A stretch of 64,000 nt of DNA, taken from the NCBI RefSeq assembly GCF_013377885.1, contig NZ_JABKAU010000023.1, forward strand, positions 1 to 64,000. The letters run 5' to 3'. The position numbers and the translations under genes are program-made. Below the pieces are notes generated by a model. The model was not told the DNA's origin. It saw only the letters and a list, made by a program, of their open reading frames with translations, and made no database searches. Positions 42,851 to 51,670 of this stretch are shown here, piece after piece (positions within the stretch are counted from its first letter, which is position 1; each line of letters starts with the position of its first letter). This DNA comes from Hymenobacter lapidiphilus (lineage in GTDB: Bacteria; Bacteroidota; Bacteroidia; Cytophagales; Hymenobacteraceae).

Positions 42851-43390
42851 TTATACGGCTTGGTAGACGTCGGGGTAATTGCGGCCCAAACCGTCGAAAT
42901 CGAGGCCGTAGCCCACAATAAAGTCGTTGGGAATGGGCAGACCCACGTAGCGCAACGGCAGTTCATGCTGAAGGCACTCGGGCTTGAGAAACAGCGTGGC
43001 CACTTCCAGCGAGGCTGGTTGTTTGGCCCCCAGCGTATCGAGCAGCATGCGCATGGTGTGGCCCGTATCTACGATATCTTCTACCAGCACCACATGGCGG
43101 CCCTGCAGCTCCTCAGTCAGGCCCAGCACCTCCTTGATTTCGCCGCTGCTGCTGGTGCCCGTGTAGGAGGCCACCCGGATAAAGCATACTTCGCAGGTCA
43201 GGCTGATGTGCTTGAGCAGATCGGCGGCAAACATGAACGAGCCGTTGAGCACCACCACAAACAGCAGTTGCCGGCCGGCATAATCCTGATTGATGCGACC
43301 GGCGACGTCGGCAATGGCCGTCGTCAACTCCCGGGCCGACAAATAGGGTTTAAACTCTTTGTCGTGCAGCGTAATATGGTCGGGATTCAT
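42851..43390 (-). CDS. Hypoxanthine phosphoribosyltransferase
   Basis: The 179-aa enzyme salvages hypoxanthine and guanine with PRPP. The PRPP-binding motif is VVLVEDIVDTGHTM near residues 99-112; LLFVVVLNGSFMFAADLL precedes it and FIVGYGLDFDGLGRNYPDVY closes the purine-binding loop. Length is standard. It lies upstream of adk on the same strand, a common nucleotide-metabolism pairing. Confidence 0.96.
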   Translation of the reverse strand: MNPDHITLHDKEFKPYLSARELTTAIADVAGRINQDYAGRQLLFVVVLNGSFMFAADLLKHISLTCEVCFIRVASYTGTSSSGEIKEVLGLTEELQGRHVVLVEDIVDTGHTMRMLLDTLGAKQPASLEVATLFLKPECLQHELPLRYVGLPIPNDFIVGYGLDFDGLGRNYPDVYQAV

Positions 43391-43490
43391 CTGCTTGAGG
43401 TTGGGCTCAAAGTCAATAGGCAGGTCAAAGGTAGAGTTTACCGCTTAGATGGCAGTAAATAGCTGGAGGGTTTGGGGAAAAAGCGAGGTA

Positions 43491-43568
43491 GGGTGCGGGG
43501 CTTGTCCCCGCCCGCCGTTGCACGGAACCTGATGTGGTCGTTTAACGGCGCAGGTAAGCCCCGCACCC
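43491..43568. repeat. GC-rich inverted repeat downstream of hppA
   Basis: GGGTGCGGGGCTT (43491-43503) and AAGCCCCGCACCC (43556-43568) are perfect 13-bp arms, with GTCCCCGCCCGCCGTTG inside, similar to the element at 7461. It lies between hppA and hpt. Confidence 0.7.
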
Positions 43569-43578
43569 AACTCGTTCT

Positions 43579-45780
43579 CTACTTAATCAATACAGCTACT
43601 GCAGCAGCCGGCACGGGTAACGCGGACCGCACGTGCGTAGCCGGCACCTCAGGAGCCTGCACCACACCGCGGCTCGGGGCGGCAATGTGGGGGGCAATAA
43701 CGAGCGAAACAATGCTCATTAGCTTGATGAGGATGTTCATGCTGGGGCCCGAAGTGTCCTTGAACGGGTCGCCCACTGTGTCGCCGGTTACGGAGGCCTT
43801 ATGGGCATCTGAGCCTTTGTACTGCATCACGCCGTCAATCATCACGCCTTTCTCAAACGACTTTTTGGCGTTGTCCCAAGCCCCACCGGCATTACTCTGG
43901 AAGATGGCCATCAACACGCCGCTCACCGTTACGCCGGCCAGCGTGCCGCCCAGCACTTCGGGCCCGAAGGTGAAGCCCACCAGCACCGGCACCAGCAGGG
44001 CAATGGCACCCGGCAGCATCATTTCGCGGATGGCGGCGTCGGTGGAAATGGCTACGCACTTCTCGTACTCAGGCCGACCAGTGCCTTCCATGATACCCGG
44101 AATCTCGCGAAACTGACGGCGCACTTCCTGCACCATAGCCATAGCCGCCCGCCCCACGGCCGAAATAGCCAGGCCCGAGAAGATAAACGGAATCATGGCC
44201 CCCACAAACAGCCCTGCCAGCACCCGGGCATTACTGATATCGATACTCGTGATGTTAGCCGTGCCCATGAAGGCGGCAAACAGGGCCAGCGAGGTAAGCG
44301 CGGCCGAAGCAATGGCAAAACCCTTGCCCGTGGCGGCGGTGGTGTTGCCCACGGCATCCAGAATATCGGTCCGCTCGCGCACTTCCTTGGGCAAGTCGCT
44401 CATTTCGGCAATGCCGCCGGCGTTATCGGCAATGGGGCCGAAGGCGTCGATAGCCAGCTGCATGGCGGTGGTGGCCATCATACCGGCTGCGGCAATGGCT
44501 ACGCCGTAAAGTCCGGCGAATTCATAGCTGAGAATAATGCCCGCCGCCAGCACCAGAATGGGCAGCACGGTGCTTTCCATCCCCACCGACAGCCCGCCAA
44601 TAACCGTGGTGGCGTGCCCCGTGGAGCTTTGGCGCACAATGCTGAGCACCGGCCGCCGGCCCATAGCCGTATAATATTCGGTGATGATGCTCATCAGCGT
44701 GCCCACTATCAGGCCGACAATCACGGCCCAGAAGACACTCATGGCATTAAACGTAACGCCACGAATCACGAGGTCCTCAGTAGGCAGGATCCAGCGGATG
44801 ATGAAGAACGAAGCCACCGCCGAAACGACCACCGACACATAGTTGCCAAAATTGAGCGCACCCTGCACGTTACCGCCCTCCTTTACCCGCACCAGCAAAA
44901 TGCCAATCAGCGAGGCCACGATGCCCATGCCAGCAATCACCATCGGCAGCAGAATCGGCGAGAGGCCCTGAAACTGGTCGCCGCGGGCAATAACTTCGCG
45001 GCCCAGCACCATGGTCGCCAGAATAGTGGCCACGTAGGAGCCGAACAGGTCGGCGCCCATGCCGGCCACGTCGCCTACGTTGTCGCCCACGTTATCGGCA
45101 ATGGTGGCGGGGTTGCGGGGGTCGTCTTCTGGAATCCCGGCCTCCACTTTACCCACCAGATCGGCTCCAACGTCGGCGGCCTTAGTGTATATGCCGCCGC
45201 CCACGCGGGCAAACAGGGCAATGCTTTCGGCCCCCAGCGAGAAGCCCGTGAGCACCTCCAGCGCCGTTTCCATCTCGATGCCATTGGCCGTTCCGCCCTT
45301 GCTCACTACAAATAGCTGGTAGAAGACGATAAAGAGCGAGCCAAGCCCCATCACGGCCAGTCCGGCCACGCCCATACCCATCACCGAACCACCCGAAAAC
45401 GACACATTCAGCGCTTTACTTAGACTTGTGCGGGCCGCCTGGGCCGTGCGCACGTTGGCCTTGGTGGCAATCTTCATTCCAATATACCCCGCCAGCGCCG
45501 ACAGAAAGGCCCCGATGATGAAAGCAATGACAATTACCGGGCTCGACTTTTCACCGGTGCTACCCAGGTAGAACAGGAAGGCCGAGGCAATGAGCACGAA
45601 GATGGCCATCACCCGGTATTCGGCCCGCAGGAAGGCAATGGCCCCATCGGCAATGTAGCCGGCAATAGTGCGCATCCGCTCGTCGCCGGCATCCTGCCGG
45701 CTCACCCAGCCCGAGCGCACCCAGGTATACAAAAGCGCAAAAAGGCCCAGTACGGGCACGGCGTAAAGAACAAGCGGCAT
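43579..45780 (-). CDS. Membrane-bound ion-pumping pyrophosphatase
   Basis: The 733-aa integral membrane enzyme has about 16 TMs and couples pyrophosphate hydrolysis to cation export. Catalytic motifs are [20 protein letters not shown] and [21 protein letters not shown]. The sequence [11 protein letters not shown] carries Ala and Gly at the two positions that distinguish potassium-dependent enzymes from Lys/Thr independent ones, so potassium dependence is expected; whether Na or H is pumped cannot be read safely. It is monocistronic. Confidence 0.96.
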   Translation of the reverse strand: MPLVLYAVPVLGLFALLYTWVRSGWVSRQDAGDERMRTIAGYIADGAIAFLRAEYRVMAIFVLIASAFLFYLGSTGEKSSPVIVIAFIIGAFLSALAGYIGMKIATKANVRTAQAARTSLSKALNVSFSGGSVMGMGVAGLAVMGLGSLFIVFYQLFVVSKGGTANGIEMETALEVLTGFSLGAESIALFARVGGGIYTKAADVGADLVGKVEAGIPEDDPRNPATIADNVGDNVGDVAGMGADLFGSYVATILATMVLGREVIARGDQFQGLSPILLPMVIAGMGIVASLIGILLVRVKEGGNVQGALNFGNYVSVVVSAVASFFIIRWILPTEDLVIRGVTFNAMSVFWAVIVGLIVGTLMSIITEYYTAMGRRPVLSIVRQSSTGHATTVIGGLSVGMESTVLPILVLAAGIILSYEFAGLYGVAIAAAGMMATTAMQLAIDAFGPIADNAGGIAEMSDLPKEVRERTDILDAVGNTTAATGKGFAIASAALTSLALFAAFMGTANITSIDISNARVLAGLFVGAMIPFIFSGLAISAVGRAAMAMVQEVRRQFREIPGIMEGTGRPEYEKCVAISTDAAIREMMLPGAIALLVPVLVGFTFGPEVLGGTLAGVTVSGVLMAIFQSNAGGAWDNAKKSFEKGVMIDGVMQYKGSDAHKASVTGDTVGDPFKDTSGPSMNILIKLMSIVSLVIAPHIAAPSRGVVQAPEVPATHVRSALPVPAAAVAVLIK

Positions 45781-45870
45781 AAGCGGTGGGAAGTTGGTTT
45801 TGGTTGAGAAAGAGTTTAGGTGGGGTAAAATAGAGCTTATTCGCTAATACCCAATGCTTCTGATTTTTAG

Positions 45871-46037
45871 CTGTTAGCCGAGAGCGATTAGCTGTTGGCT
45901 CTCTTCTACACAAAAAGAACGTCATTCAAGCTATGTAGGTGTTGCGCTACACAGCTTAAATGACGTCCTTTCTCCTCCAGAAGACGGTAACTTCTGTTTG
46001 AACGGAAGCTAACAGCCAGCAGCTTTCAGCTAAGAGC
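45871..46037. repeat. Composite MITE-like element upstream of hppA
   Basis: AGCT-type ends at 45871-45901 (AGCTGTTAGCC...) and 46004-46037 (GAAGCTAACAGCC...) are inverted, and enclose a palindrome with arms GAACGTCATTCAAGCT (45917 on) and AGCTTAAATGACGTCC (ends 45968). It shows two repeat families nested together. Confidence 0.6.
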
Positions 46038-46046
46038 TCAGGAATT

Positions 46047-46961
46047 CTACAGCTCCCGCATTAATACCCGATAAAGCGCCAGCATACTCTCAATATCGCG
46101 CTTGTCCACGATTTCGTCGGGGGAATGCACGTTATCCTCGGGGGCTCCAACAAAGCACCAGTCCCAAGGTTGAGCGCCATGCTGGAGTTCCTTGGCGTCG
46201 GAGCCACCGCTGCCTTCCACCTCCAGTTGGTGCGGAACGCCAGATTTTGCCGCTATCCGGCGGATGCGGTCAACGTAGGCACGGCGCGGAATCAGCGAGT
46301 CGCGCAAACTGATGGCGACACCCTCACCGGGGTGCACACCTTCGGTTACCCAAGTGATGTCGGAAATCAGGGCCTGGCGTACACCATAGGTTTCGTAGAT
46401 ATGCTTGGCCAGGTAAGCTACCGAGCCCCCACCATGCTCTTCCCAGCATGAGAACACTATAATACCGTGCTCCAGTGTTTCGCACAGCCGCAGTGCATTC
46501 CAGACACCCAAACGATTGTCGAGGTAGCAGCTTTGCACAGTGGTTTCGGTTTCACGAAAGTCGCAATGGAACGTCAGTTCCGTGCCTCGGTCAATTTCCC
46601 GGCTATAGTCGTAGCTCAATGCGCCGGTAGCTTCGTCCACCACCAGGGTACAGTCAATCTTTCCCTGAGAGTCTTCGCCCACCAGCCGGTAGCCGGTTTC
46701 GGCCACTGGCCCACCAATGCGCACTAACTGCCGGCCGTAACGCACAGTAAAGCCGATGCTGTCGAGATGGGCAAAAACAGCGGTACGCGGCCTACCAAAC
46801 ACCAGAATAATACAATCCTGAAATTCATCTCCTGTTAGTACATCAGGCTTAGTGTGCCACTGGTCCACGTTTTGCCCCACATAGCGGAGCACAAATTCAG
46901 TGAGTTGGGTTTCATGCCCTGAAGGGGCCTGAATATGGCACATAGCGCGTAGAAGCTCCAT
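46047..46961 (-). CDS. M42/M20-like metallo-aminopeptidase
   Basis: The 304-aa enzyme has the di-metal ligands in order: HLDSIGF, CYLDNRLGVWNAL, FSCWEEHGGGS (catalytic EE), SDITWVTEG and the late NVHSPDEIV. The MH clan identity is firm; M42 glutamyl-aminopeptidase-like is the best subfamily guess. Cytoplasmic, no signal peptide. The ATG at 46961 (MELLRAMCHIQAPSGHE) gives the standard N-terminus; the longer frame to 47081 overlaps the divergent TPR gene. Confidence 0.88.
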   Translation of the reverse strand: MELLRAMCHIQAPSGHETQLTEFVLRYVGQNVDQWHTKPDVLTGDEFQDCIILVFGRPRTAVFAHLDSIGFTVRYGRQLVRIGGPVAETGYRLVGEDSQGKIDCTLVVDEATGALSYDYSREIDRGTELTFHCDFRETETTVQSCYLDNRLGVWNALRLCETLEHGIIVFSCWEEHGGGSVAYLAKHIYETYGVRQALISDITWVTEGVHPGEGVAISLRDSLIPRRAYVDRIRRIAAKSGVPHQLEVEGSGGSDAKELQHGAQPWDWCFVGAPEDNVHSPDEIVDKRDIESMLALYRVLMREL

Positions 46962-47072
46962 CTGGTATATTTTTTTTGTCCAAAATAGCGCTAAAAGTTC
47001 TACTTTAGCCTTTCCGTCGGGCTTCAGCGGGCTCGTTTCCACTTCTGCCCGCCGTTGCGATTTGCCGAGCGT

Positions 47073-48386
47073 ATGCACCAATTGTTACAATTATTATTTT
47101 TTCTGCTGTTACTGCTTCCCTGGGTGGCCCGCGCCCAGCAGCCAGTTGGCATCCCTCCTCCACCGCCGCCTTCTGAGGCCACGCGTTCGGAGACCATGGG
47201 CCCCGATCTTACACGCCCCGACTTGCTACCCGACTCGACTCGGCAGGTGAAGCTGGAAAATGTTGATGTGGCCCCGGCAACCGTTGACATTTCGGGTTGG
47301 CTGCTACTCGACAAGGATATTCAGACCGAGTTAGAAGGGGCCGTATACAACCTCTACAACTTTAAATACGACAAGGCCGAGCGCCAATTCAGGAGCCTCC
47401 GCCGACGGTACCCCAACCATCCGATGCCCTATTTTCTGCTGGGGCTCAGCGCCTGGTGGAAAATCGTGCCTACCGGTATTCAGACCAAGCTCTACGACCG
47501 GCAGTTTTTCGCCTACATGGATACCACGATAACCAAGGCGGAGGCACTTTACAAAAAGGATAATAAGAATTATGAGGCCTGCTTTTTTCTGGCCGCCGGC
47601 TATGGCTTCGATGCCCGCCTGCATGCCGAGCGTCGCGACTGGCGCAAAGCTACCGTCAGCGCCAAACGCGCACTCGACTACCTAGAAAAAAGCAAGGAAG
47701 CCAACGACCTGAGCCCTGAGTTTCTTTTCGGGCAGGCATTGTTTAATTACTATGCTGTATGGGTTCCCGAAAACTACCCCCTTCTCAAGCCTGTGCTACT
47801 GTTCTTTCCGAAAGGGAATAAACAATTAGGTCTGCAACAGTTGCGCAACGTAGCTGAGAACGGGTTTTATGTCGGTCCAGAGGCACGCACCTACCTCATG
47901 CGTATTCTTCTCATCGAGGAAGACAAGCCAGCCGAAGCCCTGCCTGTAGCCCGGTATCTGGCCACCACCTATCCCGAAAACGCGTTTTTCCAACGGCACT
48001 ACGCTAACGCCTGCTTCCGCGAAGGCCAGTTCCGGGAGTGCGAGCGGGTTAGCCGAGACCTGCTCGATAAGCTGGGCCGCGGCCTTCCCGGCTATGAGGC
48101 CAATGGGGGCCGTTACGCCACCTACTTCCTGGCCTACTTCATGCAGCATAAGTATAAGGACCTTGCCAAGGCCCGCGACTACTACCAGCGCTGTATCGTG
48201 TTTGCCGAACAGAACAACGAAACCAACTACGGTTTCTACGTGTTCGCCAATCTAGCCCTGGCCCGCCTCGCCACCGATGCAAAGGATGGGCGCGCCGCCC
48301 GCCGTTATTACGCCGTGGTGCTGGAAAAATCGGACCGTAAGTCCGACCAGTACAAAGAAGCGCGGGGGTATTTGAAGGTTAAATAG
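47073..48386 (+). CDS. Exported TPR-type protein
   Basis: The 437-aa protein has a strongly hydrophobic signal peptide (HQLLQLLFFLLLLLPWVARAQ) and a Pro-rich linker, then helical repeats (NLYNFKYDKAERQFRSLRRRYPNHPMPYFL, ACFREGQFRECERVSRDLLD, KARDYYQRCIVF). Repeats are TPR-like, so it probably mediates protein contacts in the periplasm or at the outer membrane. A first in-frame ATG at 47055 is less likely. No enzymatic motif is seen. Confidence 0.8.
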   Translation: MHQLLQLLFFLLLLLPWVARAQQPVGIPPPPPPSEATRSETMGPDLTRPDLLPDSTRQVKLENVDVAPATVDISGWLLLDKDIQTELEGAVYNLYNFKYDKAERQFRSLRRRYPNHPMPYFLLGLSAWWKIVPTGIQTKLYDRQFFAYMDTTITKAEALYKKDNKNYEACFFLAAGYGFDARLHAERRDWRKATVSAKRALDYLEKSKEANDLSPEFLFGQALFNYYAVWVPENYPLLKPVLLFFPKGNKQLGLQQLRNVAENGFYVGPEARTYLMRILLIEEDKPAEALPVARYLATTYPENAFFQRHYANACFREGQFRECERVSRDLLDKLGRGLPGYEANGGRYATYFLAYFMQHKYKDLAKARDYYQRCIVFAEQNNETNYGFYVFANLALARLATDAKDGRAARRYYAVVLEKSDRKSDQYKEARGYLKVK

Positions 48387-48478
48387 CCGGCAAATATTGT
48401 AGAAGAGCCGAGACATAGGCCATAATGGCATGCTGAACGCAGCCTATACACGCTGACGTACCCAACTGAACACCCGTT

Positions 48479-49840
48479 ATGGACTTAAAGGACCTCTTCC
48501 TGACTCCGTTTTACCTGGCTCTATTTTATGGGCTGGCCTTCGCAGTGCGCAAGCGGTTCACGAACTCCCTGACGAAGAAATACTTCATCCCGGCGCTATC
48601 GGTTAAGTTTCTGGGTGCTATTTCATTGGGACTAATCTACCAATTTTATTACGGGGGCGGGGATACATTCAACTATTACCTCCACACCAAGATTATCTAT
48701 CAGGCCTTCGGCGACTCTTTCGCAGCCGGTCTGAAAATCCTGACTACTAATGGTACCTACGAACCATCCATTGTAAGGTACACGGGGCAGATGTTCTGGT
48801 GGGAACCCGACTCCACTGAAATGTTCGTGGTAAAGATTGCTAGTCTATTGGGTCTTCTATGTTTCAATACTTATACCGTAATTGCTCTATTTTTTGCCTT
48901 CATAAGCTTCTGCGGGATGTGGGCTATGTATATAACATTTGTTAGAATATACCCCCTGGCCTATAAGAATTTAGCTATTGCTGTTTTGTTTCTGCCTTCA
49001 GTGTTTTTCTGGGGCTCAGGTCTGATGAAAGACGCACTCTGTATAGGGGCGCTAGGCTGGGTTTTTTACGGCTTTTATCACGTTTTCATCGTGAAGAAAA
49101 GCCTCTTATTGGCTTCTCTGCTTGGATCACTAGGGGCTTATATTGTCATATCAGCTAAAATATATATATTACTTTCCTTTACCCCTCCCGCTCTATTTTG
49201 GATCTTTAACGAGAACAATGCTCGTATTAAATCTGCAACTGCTCGGTTACTACTTAAGCCATTTTTTCTGGTGGCAGGAGCCGCTATAGCATACGTCGCC
49301 GCCACAAATCTAACGGCCGGTGACAAGCGATTTGACGTTGAAAAAATTGGCGAACGCAGCAAAATAACTCAGGAGTATCTTAGCGAATATGTAACTAGTG
49401 GTTCAGCCTATAATATTGGTGAGCTAGATGGCACATTGGGCTCTATCGTTAAAGTAGCCCCCCAAGCCGTCATCGTTGCACTATTCCGCCCCTTTCTTTT
49501 TGAAGCACGTAATCCGGTTATGCTGCTCTCAGCATTAGAGGCTACGTTCTTTCTGTACCTCACGCTCAGTTTGATATATAAAACAGGTTTTTTTATGTCT
49601 TTGAAACTTATAGCTTCTGAGCCTATTTTAACTTTCTGCTTTATATTCTCCATCATCATGGCAATCGGGGTGGGCACCACGAGCGGTAATTTTGGCACCT
49701 TAGTACGTTATAAAATTCCGCTCATGCCCTTCTTTCTCTCCGCCTTATTTATCATGCAAAACAAGGCACAAGGTGCCCGCCGTAGAATTAAAAAAGCGCC
49801 CCTGATTGCTCAGGGGCGCACTTCTCCACAAGCTGCGTAG
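48479..49840 (+). CDS. Polytopic membrane protein, candidate polysaccharide polymerase
   Basis: The 453-aa protein has about ten to eleven TM helices and a central non-membrane stretch (about 280-335). It sits at the edge of the polysaccharide cluster and has the size and topology of a Wzy-type polymerase, but shows no diagnostic motif. Base composition is visibly more AT-rich than flanking genes, as is typical of horizontally exchanged polymerases. Its last 14 codons overlap the terminator of the convergent formyltransferase gene. No other polymerase candidate is visible in the cluster within this window. Confidence 0.7.
   Translation: MDLKDLFLTPFYLALFYGLAFAVRKRFTNSLTKKYFIPALSVKFLGAISLGLIYQFYYGGGDTFNYYLHTKIIYQAFGDSFAAGLKILTTNGTYEPSIVRYTGQMFWWEPDSTEMFVVKIASLLGLLCFNTYTVIALFFAFISFCGMWAMYITFVRIYPLAYKNLAIAVLFLPSVFFWGSGLMKDALCIGALGWVFYGFYHVFIVKKSLLLASLLGSLGAYIVISAKIYILLSFTPPALFWIFNENNARIKSATARLLLKPFFLVAGAAIAYVAATNLTAGDKRFDVEKIGERSKITQEYLSEYVTSGSAYNIGELDGTLGSIVKVAPQAVIVALFRPFLFEARNPVMLLSALEATFFLYLTLSLIYKTGFFMSLKLIASEPILTFCFIFSIIMAIGVGTTSGNFGTLVRYKIPLMPFFLSALFIMQNKAQGARRRIKKAPLIAQGRTSPQAA
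49790..49819 (-). terminator. Terminator of the deacetylase/formyltransferase operon, inside the polymerase-like ORF
   Basis: Hairpin GCGCCCCTGA (49796-49805) / TCAGGGGCGC (49810-49819) is followed on the minus strand by TTTTTTAATT. It lies 31 bp beyond the formyltransferase stop and within the 3' coding end of the opposite gene. Confidence 0.85.
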
Positions 49841-49849
49841 GATGTTGCA

Positions 49850-50638
49850 TTAGCAGACCCCAAAGCGGCGTCGAATGCGTATATATTCAGCCAGAGTGGG
49901 ATGCGACCAGAGCCGTGATTTACCTTCGGGTGCGGGTTTTAGTTGCAGTATGCCTTGCAGCGCGTCGCGTACTGCCTGTTTTAGTAGCGGTAATCCGGCC
50001 ACTAGCTGGAGGAGTGGGTAGGTTACGAAGTTGTCGTTCGCCGTTGGCTGGATCAAAGCTTGGGCAATGATTGCCCCCGTATCAATGCCTGGATCGACTA
50101 AATGAACCGACACTCCGCAGTGGCTTGGATCACTGTTCGCTAAAGCCCAGTAACCACCGTGTACCCCCCTGTACAAGGGTGTAATCCCGGCGTGGGTGTT
50201 AATGAATTTTGCCCCCACACTTGTTAACACCTGCTGGGAAATAATCCGCGTGCCATTCACCACAATAACTGCCGGATTTAACTCCTGTAGTTGGGCTATG
50301 CACGCCGCTGAGTTCACCGATTCCACCCGAATAACTCGTTCTTCGGGTAAAGGTTGGTTATCGAGATTTGCCTCCCTCCTGATTTGAAGCAGCCGCTGCC
50401 GTGAACGACGACTCAACGGTCCGGCAATTAATAGTTTAAATAGGATTTGACCCGCTACGGTGCCATAACCCAGCTTTTTGCTCCGGCGCTTTAGCAGCAT
50501 TTGTTGGCTAACTGGGGTTTCAACGATAATGTGTGCTATGCCGAACTCGGCATCCAAGGCATGAAAAAGAATATTGGTAGATTCGCCTGGTCCAGCGAGA
50601 ATAATAACTTTCCGGTTGTTTTCGGCAGTGGGACTCAT
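49850..50638 (-). CDS. Formyltransferase family protein, probably sugar N-formyltransferase
   Basis: The 262-aa protein has the formyltransferase catalytic set: Asn-His in AKFINTHAGITPLYRG and Asp in VHLVDPGIDTGAII. It uses N10-formyl-tetrahydrofolate. Place in a polysaccharide cluster beside WecE, and lack of the tRNA-binding C-terminal domain of Fmt, favour formylation of an amino sugar such as dTDP-Fuc4N. Its ATG overlaps the deacetylase stop (ATGA), so the two are translationally coupled. Confidence 0.85.
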   Translation of the reverse strand: MSPTAENNRKVIILAGPGESTNILFHALDAEFGIAHIIVETPVSQQMLLKRRSKKLGYGTVAGQILFKLLIAGPLSRRSRQRLLQIRREANLDNQPLPEERVIRVESVNSAACIAQLQELNPAVIVVNGTRIISQQVLTSVGAKFINTHAGITPLYRGVHGGYWALANSDPSHCGVSVHLVDPGIDTGAIIAQALIQPTANDNFVTYPLLQLVAGLPLLKQAVRDALQGILQLKPAPEGKSRLWSHPTLAEYIRIRRRFGVC

Positions 50639-51657
50639 ACGGTGGTCGTGCTGGTGGTTTGCTGTTGAAGCTCGGTAGCCAAGTCAGCCATGGTCTGGCT
50701 CTGCAGCCCAAAACGGGTGTTGAGGTAGCGGTAATGCTCCGCAATACGGCGGAGCACTGTCATATTTTCCGTCAAATTTGCTCCGAAGTTATGCGGGTGC
50801 CACCACAAATGGAAGACCTGCCCGTGTCGGGCAGCATATTCCATTCCGCGTAGAATCCGGCGCAGACGCAGTTTTTCCAGAGTCCGCAGTTTACCAGACC
50901 AAGGGCGTAAAAAGCGGCTGGCTGGAATATTATAAGGAAACTGCTGGGCAATATCGGCCAGGGTGTGGCAGTTAGGGCCCGATAAATCAAGGTATGCGTC
51001 CAGCAGCCGGACCCCGCGCTTGTAGAGGCTTTGCTGCTCTTCACTACGTTCCCGGTAAATCCAGGATTTCTCATTTCCCCGGTAGCTACTTATTCCTTGT
51101 GCTTCACAAATGGCCACGTACTGCGCGTTGTATTGATTGCGCGGAAATACCAAGCTGCGGAGCGTAATGTCCTGCTCGTGCGCAACCGCTGTAGCTGCTG
51201 CTAAGTCGGCCGCGAACGACTCGGCCGTCTGCCCGCGCTCCAAGCAGTAATAATGGCAGAAAGTGTGCGTGGCTACTTCCTGTCCGGGAGTGGCCCGGAT
51301 TTGCGCCAATAGGCTATGGCCGAAATGGTATGGATCGGAAGCTTCATCATCCCCAATCTGATCCACCGCCGAGTAAGGCGATAAGTTGGGGTCAACATAT
51401 TGCGGCCGGATATTAGGCAGATTAGCCAGTAACTGCTGTTTATTTTCAAAAAAGAGTAGCCCTACCGTAGCCCAGGTGGCCCGGAGGCCAAATTCGGTGA
51501 ACAGCGCTAAGGTGGCGGGAATGGCCTGCCGGACGCCCAACAGATTGGGGCCATATACTGCCAGAGTTTGCTGGTCACGTACGCCCCAGTTAAGCTCAAA
51601 GTCCAGGGATATTATAAAATGGCCCTGTGACGGCGTTTGCTCGGTCTGTTGGTTCAT
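50635..51657 (-). CDS. Polysaccharide deacetylase family protein
   Basis: The 340-aa protein starts with the NodB-type strand GHFIISLDFELNWGVRD, where the SLDFE Asp/Glu belong to the metal/catalytic site, and has ATHTFCHYYCLE with the His-x3-His pair. It continues SLVFPRNQYNAQYV (RxN motif) and ends in a WWHPHNFG motif. It probably deacetylates a saccharide intermediate in the cytoplasm, since no signal peptide is present. It is coupled to the formyltransferase and follows a glycosyltransferase by 13 bp. Confidence 0.88.
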   Translation of the reverse strand: MNQQTEQTPSQGHFIISLDFELNWGVRDQQTLAVYGPNLLGVRQAIPATLALFTEFGLRATWATVGLLFFENKQQLLANLPNIRPQYVDPNLSPYSAVDQIGDDEASDPYHFGHSLLAQIRATPGQEVATHTFCHYYCLERGQTAESFAADLAAATAVAHEQDITLRSLVFPRNQYNAQYVAICEAQGISSYRGNEKSWIYRERSEEQQSLYKRGVRLLDAYLDLSGPNCHTLADIAQQFPYNIPASRFLRPWSGKLRTLEKLRLRRILRGMEYAARHGQVFHLWWHPHNFGANLTENMTVLRRIAEHYRYLNTRFGLQSQTMADLATELQQQTTSTTTV

Positions 51658-51670
51658 TATACTTTGCTAA

